A stretch of DNA of 64,000 nt from Symbiodinium natans (GCA_905221605.1 CAJNDS010002150.1:259659-323658); one strand, 5' to 3'; numbered from the stretch's first letter, positions 10,137 through 19,939 are shown. Made by a program: numbers and translations. The notes: generated from the sequence alone by a model not told the origin.

Positions 10137-10760
10137 TCATGGTTGATTGGATCGTGACTTGATCCGGAGTTTACGCCTTTTCAAGAGACGCCCTGGCTTG
10201 CTCACCTCTTCTCGTTGACGAGAAGGGAACAGTCTTGAGCAGGCTGCAGAATGCTTCATCTTCCAATTGCACTGTCCTTGTACACCAAAGTCACTGAGGT
10301 GGCGGCCTAGGAGGAGGCCCGGGCTGGGGCCACCTGGGGCCGGCAAAGCAAGCCGCCCGTCGGTCAACGCCAAGCCCGAATCCGGGGCCATCGTCTTGTG
10401 GCCGAGCTCGTTGCCTGATGTCCCACTCAGTTCTCAATACAGCTCATTCAGGACGCCTTTCGAAGACGATCCACTTGTGTCGTCTCGCTGCCATACACCA
10501 GGAGACCAGCTGCGGACAACAGTCTCAAAGTCCGCAAATTCCCGAAACATCCTCTTGCACCGCTCCACCACACAGTGCTCCCTCTGGTCACCACATGCTG
10601 CAAAAGCCCTATACGTCATTGTGGCAACACCGCCAATCCCCCGTCGCACTGGCAGGTTCAAACACACGGTCAAGCGCAGTTGAAAAACTCGGTGAGGAAC
10701 TTGGCGGTTGGGACGTCTATCAGCGGCGGCTGGGGGGCATTGGCAACCTCGGGAGCTCAT
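10137..10760 (-). pseudogene. degenerate coding segment upstream of the LINE
   Basis: One minus frame is open from 10760 to a single TGA at 10434-10436 and then again to 10137. It contains protein-like stretches (HCVVERCKRMFREFADFE; NELGHKTMAPDSG). Another frame at its 5' end follows a CCCGAG acceptor and CCCTAAA-like repeats (VANAPQPPLIDVPTAKFL). Frame switches and the internal stop suggest a decayed gene or a broken 5' part of the LINE. Product not recognised. Confidence 0.35.
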
Positions 10761-11082
10761 GCGGTTTAAGGCTCAGGGTTTGGGGTTTAGGGTACTTCAT
10801 GTGGAGAGACAGGGATAACGTCTATGCCAGGGTGGTGCCATAGGGAGTGGGAAGCTACGACCCGCCTCAAAGCAAATATAAGATTTGCATGGGGTTCGTG
10901 TATTAGGTGGTGCAACACTTCAGCATTTACTTGGGGCACCCTTCCTGGATTGCCGAGCCAGGGATTTGGCGGACTTGAAACACTTGCAAGGGCTTGTTCG
11001 GCTAAAGACTCGGAAGTTGTTTGTATGTTCTCTCTCTGTGGCTCGCTCGCACGCGCTCATCTAAAGAACATATGCATGTATC

Positions 11083-11084
<2 letters not shown>

Positions 11085-11114
<30 letters not shown>

Positions 11115-11170
11115 CAGAATCATATCATATGTTTCTGATGGCCTCTCTCTCTCTCTCACTCTCCCCCCCT
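11085..11170. repeat. AT/TA and CT simple repeats
   Basis: (TA)n at about 11095-11114 is followed by (CT)n at about 11140-11160 in intron-like sequence. No gene is seen between 10.8 and 11.3 kb. Confidence 0.85.
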
Positions 11171-11369
11171 GAAAGTGTTGTGGTGAAGTCGAGGTAGCAT
11201 TTGAGTTTTTCTTTTTCACTCGACAGACTCTAACCCGGCAACTTCTAAACAACGCATCAAGTCAATCTTACGAAAGCTACATTGCTCTTTAGGACACGCA
11301 AAGTGGCAGCACAAGTTCTCCGGAACAGTGCTCACCGCACCCAAAACCTGCGCCCTACACCCAAGCCAC

Positions 11370-11432
11370 CTCAAGGCATCTGCCAACGCCCAAGAAGTGG
11401 CTGCCAGCCCGCAGTGCTCGAACTCGCAGGGC
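11370..11432 (-). CDS. gene B exon 3, OPR/FAST-like helical repeat
   Basis: The acceptor is GTGGCAG followed by G (11433-11435) and the donor is GAG followed by GTGGCT. 63 bases read one base, then PCEFEHCGLAATSWALADAL, then AG. The GLAATSWALA core is the LANxxWAxA signature of OPR/FAST-type repeats (two antiparallel helices binding RNA). Start and end phases are both 2 and match the exon at 12995. Confidence 0.6.
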
Positions 11433-12279
11433 CTGCCACGACGGTTTCGGGCTTGGGGCTATGCATGGGCTTAAGGCTGTAGGGTGCATGGTGTCTCGAT
11501 CTGGAGGTGCGCTGGGGTTAGAAGCGCACAGGCACGCATTCTGAATGAGAGAGCCCCACCCCGCGAGCGCTCCCCTCGCTGCCTCGACCTTCGCGGGTTT
11601 ACAAAGGCATAACAGAAGCCAGCGGCGTAGCACAAATCTTCGAAATGTTGATCTGTCCCAAGGTTGGTTTAGGGTCTGGCTCGACGATTTTGCCTACGTC
11701 TCACAAGGTGCCCACTGAAAGACTTAGGATTTTGGGTTCAGAGTTTGTGGGTCTGTAGGGTTTCGGGTTCGTTTATGTTGCGGCTCGAGGCTCCAGAGTC
11801 CGTAGCATGTAGGGGTTGAGGGCATATAGGGTTTATAGGGTTGAGGGCTTGCGGACAATATTGGATCTTTGGCTTGTTTGACTTGCCTTAGCCAGTTGGT
11901 TATAGGGCTTTGGGGCTTGGGGAACCGGAGGTTTATCACACGTAAAGAAGCAAACTGAAACAAATGCAAGCCTGCTCAATTCAGACTGGCAAAGCACAAT
12001 CAGTCTTGATAAGCTTAACGCAAAAGAAGACAAACGGGTAACATGTTGCGAAACGAGTAGATGCCATGGCGAGTCTGATCCCTAAAAGTGTGTCAGTGGT
12101 CAAGGCGGTCAAGCGCTTAGGGGACAAAGCCCAAAACCCCAAATGCATAAACCCTGCGTTACCTACAGCCCCAAACCGAAAAACTACACCCCTAAACCCC
12201 TAAAAGCCCTAGAGCCCTAAAGCCCAAAACCCTATACCCCTAAACACTGAAAACCCCTAATGTTGCACCCGCAATATTC

Positions 12280-12760
12280 TAGGGGGCCGCTATTATGAAA
12301 AGTTTTTCGGCTATTCAGGATCTTGGCCCTTTGTTTTGGGGATCCGCTATAATGAAAAGTTTTTGGGCCGGGCCTGTTTTTTTGAAATGGTTTTTGAGGG
12401 TTTCAGGAAGGCATATAAGCTTTCTCGAAAAGGGGAGATACTTGAAGCCTGAAGCCTCGACCTTTCCGGGATCTCCGAATCGTCTTTTTTCAGGGTGCCT
12501 TTTCTCTATAAACTCCTTTCTTAAACTATATGATTCCATAGGCGAATCATATCCGGAAAGGGGGTACCTTACGGAGGCCTCCGGACACACTTTAATACCT
12601 TTGTCTGGGGGCCCGCTATAATGCAAGTCTCCCGGGGCCCGGGGCCCGGGGCTCAGTCCTTCGGTTTTCAGGAAGGCATAAGATTTCTCGAGAAGAGCGG
12701 ATACTTGAAGCCTGAAACCTCGACCTTGCCAGGCCTGACTGTTTGGGGGGGGGGGGGGTT
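12280..12760. repeat. duplicated intronic unit
   Basis: A TTTCAGGAAGGCATA...TCTCGA...GATACTTGAAGCCTGAA block occurs at about 12403-12475 and again at 12668-12730. GGCCGCTATTATGAAAAG, GGATCCGCTATAATGAAAAG and GGCCCGCTATAATGCAAG mark unit boundaries. No coding potential. The region lies in the gene B intron and ends in a G14 run. Confidence 0.7.
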
Positions 12761-12781
12761 AGATTATTAAAGCAGGTCCAA

Positions 12782-12927
12782 CATTAAACCCCTAAACCCT
12801 GCACCCTAAACCCTAAGCCCTAACCCCTATAACCCCTGAACCCTAAACCTTAACCCTAAACCCTAACCCCTTAACCCTAAACCCCTTAACCCTAAACCCT
12901 ATCCCTAAACCCTAAACCCCTTAACCC
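12782..12927. repeat. CCCTAAA / CCCTTAA tract
   Basis: Degenerate heptamers form the left bracket of the gene B exon at 12933-12995. TTTAGGG copies at about 13001-13090 form the right bracket. Confidence 0.9.
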
Positions 12928-12932
12928 CCCAC

Positions 12933-12995
12933 CTCCGCCGCAGCAGCGCAGCGGAGAGGCCGCGGAGCATCGTCGGCCCGGAGGTCCGTTCCCAG
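12933..12995 (-). CDS. gene B exon 2, helical repeat
   Basis: The acceptor AACCCAG precedes 12995 and the donor is GAG followed by GTGGGG. Read in phase 2 it gives C, then WERTSGPTMLRGLSAALLRR, then AG. The amphipathic LRGLSAALLRR helix suits the second helix of an OPR-type repeat. It joins without frame break to the exons at 13744 and 11432. The exon is bracketed by CCCTAAA and TTTAGGG tracts. Confidence 0.6.
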
Positions 12996-13597
12996 CTGGG
13001 TTGAGGGATTTAGGGTTTAGGGGTTTAGGGTTAGGGGTTTAGGGTTTAAGGTTTACGGTTTTTTAGGGTTTAGGGTAGGTGTTTAGGGATTCAGGGTTCA
13101 GGGTTGAGGGATCTAGGGTTTTGGGGCTCTACAGAGTTAGGTTTCAGGCTTTCGTTTCGGGCTCAGGGCTTCGGGTTGGGGTTTTCGGGCTTCGGGGATC
13201 AGTGCTTTAGGGCTTTGAGGCTCAGGGCAAACCCACAAGCCCTATAACCCTCAATCGCATAACCCAGAACCCCAAACCCTAAACCGTTTCCTTTCTAGGG
13301 CGTTGAGGATTTGGGGCCTCTCAGGGCTTTACGGGGGCTCGAGCTCGCCCAGTTTAGGGACAGGGCTTTTGTGGTTTGCACGTTGAGGTGGTTTGGGGAG
13401 GCTTCAGGGTTTGAAAGTCCGGAGACCTTCTGAGACTTGGGGCCAGGCTTTAGGGCGCTTGGGGTTTAGGGTTTAGGGTTCAGGGTTTCGGGCGCAAGAT
13501 CGAGGAGTGAGTTTCCGACATGTTTTTGGCTTTCTTTGCGGCGACCTTTGGCAAGCTGAGGGTCCATGAATCCTCCAGCATGTGCGTACAACCAACC

Positions 13598-13688
13598 CTG
13601 AAACTAAACCCTAAACCCTAAACCCTAAAAAACTGAAACCCTGAAACACTCGACCCTAGACCCTAGACCCTAAACCCTAAACCCTAAA
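13598..13688. repeat. CCCTAAA tract
   Basis: Left bracket of the exon at 13690-13744. On the minus strand the first GTTTAGGG copy supplies the apparent 5' splice site. The right bracket is the TTTAGGG-like tract at about 13761-13840. Confidence 0.85.
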
Positions 13689-13689
13689 C

Positions 13690-13744
13690 CGCAAGCTCTC
13701 GCATCCGAGGTACGAGAACGTGGCAAAGGCCCAGAGGAGGTTGC
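13690..13744 (-). CDS. gene B exon 1 (of those visible), helical repeat
   Basis: The acceptor GATGCAAG precedes 13744. 55 bases read GC, NLLWAFATFSYLGCESL, CG, and then GTTTAGGG. NLLWAFATFSYLG is a clear match to the (L/N)LxWAFAxLGxR pattern of OPR/FAST repeats. The donor GT lies in the first telomere-like repeat unit. Start phase 1 shows that at least one upstream exon exists. Confidence 0.65.
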
Positions 13745-14518
13745 CTTGCATCCGCGAGGAGGGTTCTAGGGTTAAGGGTTTAGGGCTTAGGGTCTTAGGA
13801 TTTAGCGTTTAGGGCTTAGGGTTTTAGGGTTTAGGGTTCCAGGGCCCTAGTTTCAGTAACTTACAGCTCAGTTTGTTGCAGTAGTGACCAGGCAAACAAG
13901 GGTTCCCGTTTCTGCCTGCAGGGGGCCTACGAGGGGTCATAGCTCAAGATGTTGAGCTACCCTCACGTCTCCCTGGCACAGGGTTCAAGACAATTAGGGC
14001 TTAGGGTATACCAGTCGGTGTGTCAGAGCCTTCGTTTCTAAAATGTGCGGTGACCTGTAACCCTAAACCCCAAACCCCAAACCCCAAACCCTAAACAGTG
14101 TACTCCTTCGGCCATATTAGGTTTTAGCTCTAATGGCCAGGCGTCGATGCTGGATGCTGGGATTCCTGTACTCGGAACTCTCTTCTGGAATTAAGTCCAC
14201 CGACCCTTGCCACACTAGGGTTGTGAGATGCCTTGGGTATCCAACTCCTTGATCGTACTAGACGTGGACAGTTTCATTGTCAGGGGAACCCAGGGTTGCT
14301 GGGGGCAGAGAGAATGATTTGAGTGCTTAAGCCTGCCTCTCTTATCGTGCGACCCCGACACGACAGCAACATCCCAACTTTGATCCAAAGATGATGAACT
14401 TGTTGTCCAAGTACTTGTTACATGTTGCATAGTGCAGCATTGTGGTCTGAGTGGCACAGATGCTGCAGCTCCATCTCCGGCATGTTCCTGACCCAAAACT
14501 TCAAGGCTGTCAAGCCAG

Positions 14519-14633
14519 GTTGCCCAGTAACCTAAAAACAGCAGCGTGCCCTTTTTGTCTAAAGGAGTTTCTACGGGGAGCAAGATGCCAAAACAAAGGC
14601 ATATGGGGTACCACAGGGCACTGGGCATCCGAG
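14519..14633. mobile_element. MITE, family 'GCCCAGTAACC' copy 1
   Basis: Terminal inverted repeats read TTGCCCAGTAACCT (left) and CACTGGGCATCCGAG (right). The same ends occur at 37755-37832, and a related pair occurs at 18732-18843 and 47471-47578. Non-coding and 80-120 bp long. Confidence 0.55.
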
Positions 14634-14665
14634 TAGCGGTCTAAATGCTAAGAACTTAGAGGCGC

Positions 14666-14680
14666 GCGCGCGCGCGTCCC
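14666..14680. repeat. (CG)n run
   Basis: About 15 bases of GCGCGC. No gene is supported between 13.8 and 15.1 kb. The reading frames there lack splice context or family motifs. Confidence 0.8.
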
Positions 14681-15142
14681 AAGGCGAGCGCATGGGATGA
14701 GGGCCGCGGCTCAGAGGACTTCCGTTTAGAGGCGTTCGAAGTCCCAACCTCTGAGCCCGATGTATCAGACCTCTGAACCCTGCATTGCAAGGGACACATC
14801 CCGGTTCAGCTTGTGTTGGGTTCCCGAATACAAAATACAAAATCTAGTACAGCGTGCTTCTAGCAGATTGGGAATCTTTAGTATTGGGGCCTGGGAGGGT
14901 TCCTATGGAGGGGATTCAGGGGATGAAAAGAAAAGTAAGGTTGTAGGCTAGTGGCCACGAAGCAGAGCTGCCAAGCCGCAGGGGAGCGTTGGCTTGAACG
15001 CCAGCAGCAAGCAGATGCACGCATCATTTTCCAAGCATGGCCATGGTGCGCGGGTGCTTGATGGCATCTGTGTCAGATACCCTAAACCCTAAACCCTGTA
15101 GAAACCCTAAACCCTATATAAACCCTACAACCTAACCCATTA

Positions 15143-16702
15143 TCAGGCAATGGGTGGGGGAGGGAGCCCTGGCTGGGCCCGCGCGACGACACGACCGTGT
15201 AATCCTGGGGGTACGGGGGGCCAGGTCCCATCGATCGCCAGAAGTGCTTTGAGCTCTACTTTGAAGTCCTGGAATTTGAATCCTAGATAATTCTGTGGGC
15301 GAAACCAGTCAGGTCTCTTCTGGAGCAGTTTTTGGGCAAAGAGCGAGTCTTCCGAAGTTAGAAGTGCCCGCGCGTCAGGAAGCAAATCTCTGAACTCCTC
15401 GAATGAAATACCGTGCTGGTCCAAGATACGATGCCATCTCTCGAGAATTTCGTCATGGATTCTGCGCAGCGATGGCTTGATTTCTTCGAACGCTTGCTGA
15501 AAGCATGGGCGCGCGAGCTGGTTGTTCGCCTCCCTGATCTCCCTCCACTGTCCGCTTCTAAAGTGGCCCACAGCTCTGCATTCGGATACATCAGGACTTA
15601 AGCTCAGCACAACAAACATTGACCCGCCTGTGCTGGCCATTTGTCGATATCTCTTGTTGCCAACACAATTCTTTAAAGTCTTGCCAGCCTGCCACAGCTG
15701 ATGGCTGTCAGTTAGCAATAGCATCCGATATTCCACGCCTTCGATCATGACTTTTTGCAGTTCTTTTGGGCCCTTCGCTGATGCGCCAGGACACAGCCAC
15801 TCAAATTTCTGGAAAGGGACTTGCTCCAGCTCGCGCCTAGCCTCCACACGGCGAAGTTGGGCTGCGGGTGGAAGCAGCTGCTCTTCCTTAACCCTAAAAT
15901 CAATGTCCAAAAGCTCGTCCAGCCGCGCAGCCAAACTGCTATCGAACTTCTTTCGCCAGCGGTAGACATAGCTGAGGACGTGCTGGGAAGATTGCAACCC
16001 CCGGACCCGGAGGCCAGGCTCAGTCACCAAGAACATTTCCTGCTTGCTAAAGGCCGGCTTCAGGCATTCAACGAACGCAGCGGCCGCAAAGACATCGATG
16101 TTGGGAAGCCACTTCGCGCAGTAGCCCTCCGCACTCAACTCGGCAGGGCCGGGCAAAGACCAGCTGCCGTCTGCCATCTTCCTTTCGTGCCACTTGCAGA
16201 GGGTGGCATCCACGTCAAACTTGCCGTAGCCTGTGAGGTACAAGGTCCTCCTCTTGGGCTCTGGCATCCGACCCCAGTCCTTTATTGCCTCCTGCAGCTT
16301 GGGAGGCAGTGTGTACAAGTCCTTTGCCGGTAGCGAAGGCTGGGATTCTGGAATCGCGAAAGAGAAGCTGCGCTTGCCATGCGTCAGGCCTGTGGCGGTT
16401 ATCTGCAGCAGTTCTTTCTGCAGCTCCTTCCCTGGGGATTGCAGGGTGAATTTCCATCTGCCAGCTGTGGTGCTGTGAGAAACTTGAGTTAACCCATGCC
16501 CCCACTGCTGTTGGCCGGCTTGGTTGAAGTGAGCTGTCAGAAACTTGGTACAATTTGCAAGCATCTGAGGATTCTTCGAAATGTCGAGCACGGCCGCGGC
16601 TTTGTGAGCCCCATCCTCCAAACGCCCCTTCTCTTCCTGGCCGCCGGGCGACAGCGAACAGAACGCTTGGAGCCAGCTGGGCAAACTCAGCGCCTTGCGC
16701 AC
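15143..16702 (-). CDS. PcfJ-like protein, long terminal exon
   Basis: 519 codons with no stop, far longer than any other exon here, ending in TGA. There is no ATG at the 5' end. The frame begins right after TATCGACAG (16703-16705), a good splice acceptor, so this is an exon of a longer gene. Residues about 325-420 contain DSHQLWQAGKTLKNCVG, then SMFVVLSLSPD, then GQWREIREANNQLA. This spacing of a leading helix, an NCVG turn, a beta strand and a C-terminal N is that of PcfJ-like proteins, first named from a conjugative plasmid, with unknown biochemical function. Residues 100-300 look globular and alpha-rich. The exon lies between CCCTAAA repeats (15080-15135) and TTTAGGG (about 16940). It may be the 3' end of gene A. 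Confidence 0.6.
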   Translation of the reverse strand: MRKALSLPSWLQAFCSLSPGGQEEKGRLEDGAHKAAAVLDISKNPQMLANCTKFLTAHFNQAGQQQWGHGLTQVSHSTTAGRWKFTLQSPGKELQKELLQITATGLTHGKRSFSFAIPESQPSLPAKDLYTLPPKLQEAIKDWGRMPEPKRRTLYLTGYGKFDVDATLCKWHERKMADGSWSLPGPAELSAEGYCAKWLPNIDVFAAAAFVECLKPAFSKQEMFLVTEPGLRVRGLQSSQHVLSYVYRWRKKFDSSLAARLDELLDIDFRVKEEQLLPPAAQLRRVEARRELEQVPFQKFEWLCPGASAKGPKELQKVMIEGVEYRMLLLTDSHQLWQAGKTLKNCVGNKRYRQMASTGGSMFVVLSLSPDVSECRAVGHFRSGQWREIREANNQLARPCFQQAFEEIKPSLRRIHDEILERWHRILDQHGISFEEFRDLLPDARALLTSEDSLFAQKLLQKRPDWFRPQNYLGFKFQDFKVELKALLAIDGTWPPVPPGLHGRVVARAQPGLPPPPIA

Positions 16703-17045
16703 CTGTCGATAAAAGATGCGGTTTTTGTCATTACAATAAGAGCAACTTTTTGTTCGTCATGTCCGTAGCCTTCAACCCTGAGCCCCAAAGAGCTTCAGCG
16801 TCAACACAGGAGGCGGTTCGATCGTTTTTGGGCCAACCAGCCTTATCCAGTCCAACCGTCTCAGCGTGGAGCAGTAAGTCGGAGAGCCCCCACCCAGGAA
16901 CCTCAGGGTATCTCGTGCTTCTGGGGTTTGGAGTTCTCAGGTTTAGGGCTCTTAGGGTCTATAGGGCCTAGGGTGCAGGGACTAGAGTTGGTGGCGCGCA
17001 ACTTGGGGAGAAAAATGTTAGCAGTACAAAAAAAAAAAACTCCAC

Positions 17046-17152
17046 TCCTTCCCGGCCTCGTCATCCGGAAGCCATTTCGGCCGCGGCCCAAGCCGCCTGG
17101 ACGGGTGGTTGTGCCACGTCGCGTTGAGCAGCGCTGCAACGTGCACAGCCAC
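17046..17152 (-). CDS. exon upstream of the PcfJ-like exon
   Basis: The acceptor is GTGTTCAG followed by GTG. It is open for 35 codons (VAVHVAALLNATWHNHPS...KWLPDDEAGK) and then GTGGAG or an internal GA donor. High third-position GC and mixed polar/hydrophobic residues suggest real coding sequence. CCCTAAA-like repeats precede it on the minus strand. A donor just after the codons for PDD would keep the frame of the PcfJ-like exon. Domain not recognised. Confidence 0.5.
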
Positions 17153-17194
17153 CTGAACACCCATGCAGCACCCCCAACACCGACTTCAAGGTTC

Positions 17195-17275
17195 AGGGTT
17201 TAGGGCTTTAGATGGTTTAGGGTTTAGGGTTTAGGGTTTAGGGTTTAGGGTTTAGGGTTTAGGGTTTAGGGCTCA
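17195..17275. repeat. TTTAGGG tract
   Basis: About eight perfect copies at 17217-17268, immediately upstream (minus sense) of the 17152 acceptor. A (CT)n run lies at 17440-17470. Confidence 0.9.
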
Positions 17276-17441
17276 GGAGTTTAGGAGTGGCCCCCGGGGT
17301 GCAGCCTGGCAGCCTGACTGTGCCCAGAGTAGTGCAAGGTCTGGGCCAAGACTGCAGGATCCACCGAGTCCTCCGCCAGCTGGGTTTTTCTTGGCTTGGC
17401 TCTTTGTTCTTATGCCGGGGTTGTGGTAAGCCTGTGCCGCT

Positions 17442-17473
<32 letters not shown>

Positions 17474-17529
17474 CCCCTCTCCCGCTAAAGGCGACGTGAG
17501 TAATTCTCAACATGTTGGTCTTCCTTTGA

Positions 17530-18100
17530 TATCTGGAGCCTCATATTTAGGGTAACCAGCGAAGGAAAAGACCAGCCCATGTGTGGATCAAACCAAAACA
17601 ACCAAGCCACCCACTATGGGAATTTCTATGGGAGGCTCTAAAACAACACTGCGGGCTGTTTGGGCCCCTACTTCTGAGTCCACAGGGTGAAGGGGCGTGA
17701 TGTGGGCGGGCTCTCCTCCGCAAACCCGAGCATTTGTTGGCTCGCTTCCAGGGCGCTGTCAACAACAACCTGGTGTACTGAGCGGGCGAAGGGAGAAGTT
17801 TAGGGGGCCCCCCCCCCGCCCCTCGTAGGCTTTTGAGATGCAAGCAACCCCAGAAAACCCCGAGTCGCCTTCAAGAAGAGGTGTTCCAGATGATTGCTAC
17901 TCTGGGTCTGGGATGGGTTCATCTGGGTTTGTGCAAGCGGACGCAGGAGGATGCGTACCGAAAAAAGTCCAAAGAAAGTCTAGGCCCCGAAGTCACCCAG
18001 GAAGAAAAGAGTACCCTTACTTGTTCGGGGGGAGGTTTGTGGAACCACAGAAAGATGCACCAAGAGGGATTCAATTTTGGACCCGTGAGTTTAGGGTAAG
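17530..18100. other. intron-like sequence, no gene seen
   Basis: Mixed-composition sequence with short C runs (17810-17820). Reading frames here lack convincing splice sites or protein-like composition. Confidence 0.5.
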
Positions 18101-18124
18101 GACCAGGCAGCATGAGTAGGAAGC

Positions 18125-18249
18125 TGCTGCCAGTCATGCTTCAGCAGTGTGCTTGGGTCCAGCGTGTACTCCACCCTGTCGCCAGGGCGATAGGGCCCGG
18201 TGATCTTGCCATGCTGAAGGATGCCTCCAGCACAAACGAGCCCCAGCAC
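18125..18249 (-). CDS. exon of unknown globular domain
   Basis: The acceptor ATTTCAG precedes 18249. Open for 41 codons, with middle ILQHGKITGPYRPGDRVE and end STLLKHDWQ. Codon choice is strongly G/C-ending. The donor is not clear (GCTTCC after CAGCA, or an upstream GA). It is probably in the same transcription unit as gene A or the PcfJ-like exon, because strand and direction agree. Family not recognised. Confidence 0.55.
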
Positions 18250-18411
18250 CTGAAATGCTTTAGGGGGTAGTAAGGTTTAGAGGTTTAGAAGTCCGAGTGT
18301 CAAGACGATTACAGCAACCAGAACCCTCAATCTCCAACCACCCTGAACCCCCAACAACTACAGTCTCCCCAAGTCCCAAACCCCTCAACCCTACAACGGC
18401 CTGCTCTACAC

Positions 18412-18494
18412 CTTCCGGCTGCTTGGCAATCGGACAGCTGCTGAGGCAGCGCAGGACCCGTGCGCGCGATGGGCCCAGCTTGCGCAGGAGCATG
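18412..18494 (-). CDS. candidate exon, frame unresolved
   Basis: Lies between GTGAAG and the donor GGAAG followed by GTGTAG. All three frames are open. The phase-1 frame (CSCASWAHRAHGSCAASA) would join the exon at 18936 to the one at 18249 in frame. Another frame has higher third-position GC (LLRKLGPSRARVLRCLSS). Exon boundaries are more certain than the translation. Confidence 0.4.
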
Positions 18495-18731
18495 CTTCAC
18501 GAAGCTCCGAGATGTTTTGGGTGCAGTACTTAAGCCGAAATCCGCTCTGAAGTGAGCAGCAGAAGGTAGCCAATCAACTCCATAGACATGCTTGCAGTTT
18601 AGGGCTTAGGATTTGATTTTAGGGCTTAGTCACCCAACGCCAGAGCAAGAAGCTCGACCCTAGCTCATCACTTGGTCAACTCAAGTTCGGCCCCAAGCCC
18701 TCACGAAAAGCCTCTTATAACAATTCCCTGA

Positions 18732-18843
18732 TAGCCCAGTAACCATATTATAATATAATAAGGGTTCCCTGTTTTTGGGTCGGCTACTGTATAAGGGAAC
18801 TTTGAACCCCCAAAAAAGGTAAAGGGTACCACTGGGGCTACCG
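18732..18843. mobile_element. MITE, family 'GCCCAGTAACC' copy 2
   Basis: Left end TAGCCCAGTAACC, right end GGTACCACTGGGGCTACCG (imperfect inverted repeat). The interior holds AGGGTTCCC...TTTTTGGG and its complement. It sits just inside the intron after the 18858 donor. A close relative lies at 47471-47578. Confidence 0.6.
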
Positions 18844-18857
18844 AGACTCCAGTCTAC

Positions 18858-18936
18858 CAGCCCCCAGGGGCCTCTGTGCTTGCGTCGCCAGCGCCACGAT
18901 GGCTGGCTCATCGATGACCACTTGCGTGGCCATAGC
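18858..18936 (-). CDS. gene A exon, helical repeat
   Basis: The acceptor is CATCCAG followed by GCT. 26 codons read AMATQVVIDEPAIVALATQA... and then one base before the GTAGAC donor. The amphipathic AIVALATQAQ helix continues the repeat begun by LAARDVANVAWAARLPT in the exon at 19543, with matching phase 0. Last exon of gene A that can be joined with confidence. Confidence 0.65.
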
Positions 18937-19489
18937 CTGGATGACGGATTTTGAGGGCGCCAAGCGCTGTAATTCGGGGAGTGCAAGGTTCGGCGTGCGG
19001 AGTTTAAGGGTTCAATCCAGGGTTCTGAGTCCCAAAGTGACCTAGCCAAAGTGAGCTAGGAGGAACGACGCTACCCCTTTGCCTTACTTAGCTCTCTTAC
19101 AAGTTATCCTGGCACCAAAAAAGGAAGGAAGTGCCTAAACGAAGCAGGCGCCCCCCGAACTTGGAACTCCACTCTGAACCCTTTGAGCCGTAAGAACCCT
19201 CGAAGCCGTGGAAGCACTAGGCGCCCTGTATAAACCCTTTAAGGTATTCTACAGGGTACCTCATTCCCTCATTCCCAGAACCAGCCACTCGTTCGACGTA
19301 CTCAGACTCAGGCCATGCACTGCTCGCCCTAAACCCTTGTAAGGATTTGGGGGCTGAATTCATTGTTAAGGATTCAGCGGCCTCCGTGACTTTGACTTGA
19401 AGACTGCGAAAATCCGGATAAGCTCATGTCCTAAACGTACAGCCCACAAACCCTAAAGCCACAGTTCCGTAGCAATTGCCCCCAAAGAC

Positions 19490-19543
19490 TGTAGGGAGGC
19501 GGGCGGCCCAGGCCACGTTCGCGACGTCTCGTGCCGCCAGTTC
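19490..19543 (-). CDS. gene A exon with OPR/FAST signature
   Basis: The acceptor is TCCTGAG followed by GAA and the donor is ACA followed by GTCTTT. 18 codons: ELAARDVANVAWAARLPT. DVANVAWAAR is a textbook (D/Q)LANxxWAxA repeat core. Phase 0 at both ends fits the neighbours at 19916 and 18936. A TTTAGGG tract on the plus strand at 19560-19650 lies at the intron end. Confidence 0.7.
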
Positions 19544-19559
19544 CTCAGGAACTGCGGAA

Positions 19560-19650
19560 GTTTAGGGTTGAGGGTTTAGGGTTTAGGGTTTAGGTTTAGG
19601 GCTTATGGTTGAGGATTTAGGGCTTAGAGCTTAGTGTTGAGGGTTTTGGA
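19560..19650. repeat. TTTAGGG tract
   Basis: Heptamers just upstream (minus sense) of the 19543 acceptor. The intron's other end carries CCCTAAA/CCCTGAA copies at 19750-19826, so the two ends are complementary. Confidence 0.85.
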
Positions 19651-19848
19651 GGTTGCAAGACTGCGCGCGTGAAGGCCCCTTGCGGCTTCGAGACTTTGAC
19701 TTTGACCCCAACACGAAAAATCGCGCCTTGCTTTCGCGCACCCTTACCTTGCCCAAACCCTAAACCGTAAACCCTGAACCCTAAACCCTGAACCCTAAAC
19801 CCTGAACCCTAAACCCTGAACCCTGTCAAGCCGAACAAAACTTTCAAC

Positions 19849-19916
19849 AATGAGCCTGGGCACCTCCGCACGCTGGCCAGCGATAGCTGCGAAGTTGCCG
19901 AGACCGCCGTGGGCAC
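19849..19916 (-). CDS. gene A exon, helical repeat
   Basis: The acceptor is CTTCAG followed by GTGCCC and the donor is ATT followed by GTTGAAAG. Two bases, then 22 codons (AHGGLGNFAAIAGQRAEVPR...). The LGNFAAIAG core matches the first helix of the repeat. Phase 1 start joins the exon at 20399 and phase 0 end joins 19543. Confidence 0.65.
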
Positions 19917-19939
19917 CTGAAGGCAAGTTGTTGCCACGT

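Noticed and set aside
10267-10683. 138-codon plus frame
   Set aside because: Basic, Pro/Ser/Arg-rich shadow of the degenerate minus-strand coding segment.
12295-12626. Frames on both strands across 12.3-12.6 kb
   Set aside because: Lie inside the duplicated intronic unit and read equally on both strands.
14215-14628. 137-codon minus frame
   Set aside because: Overlaps a MITE end, lacks splice context and coding-type codon bias.
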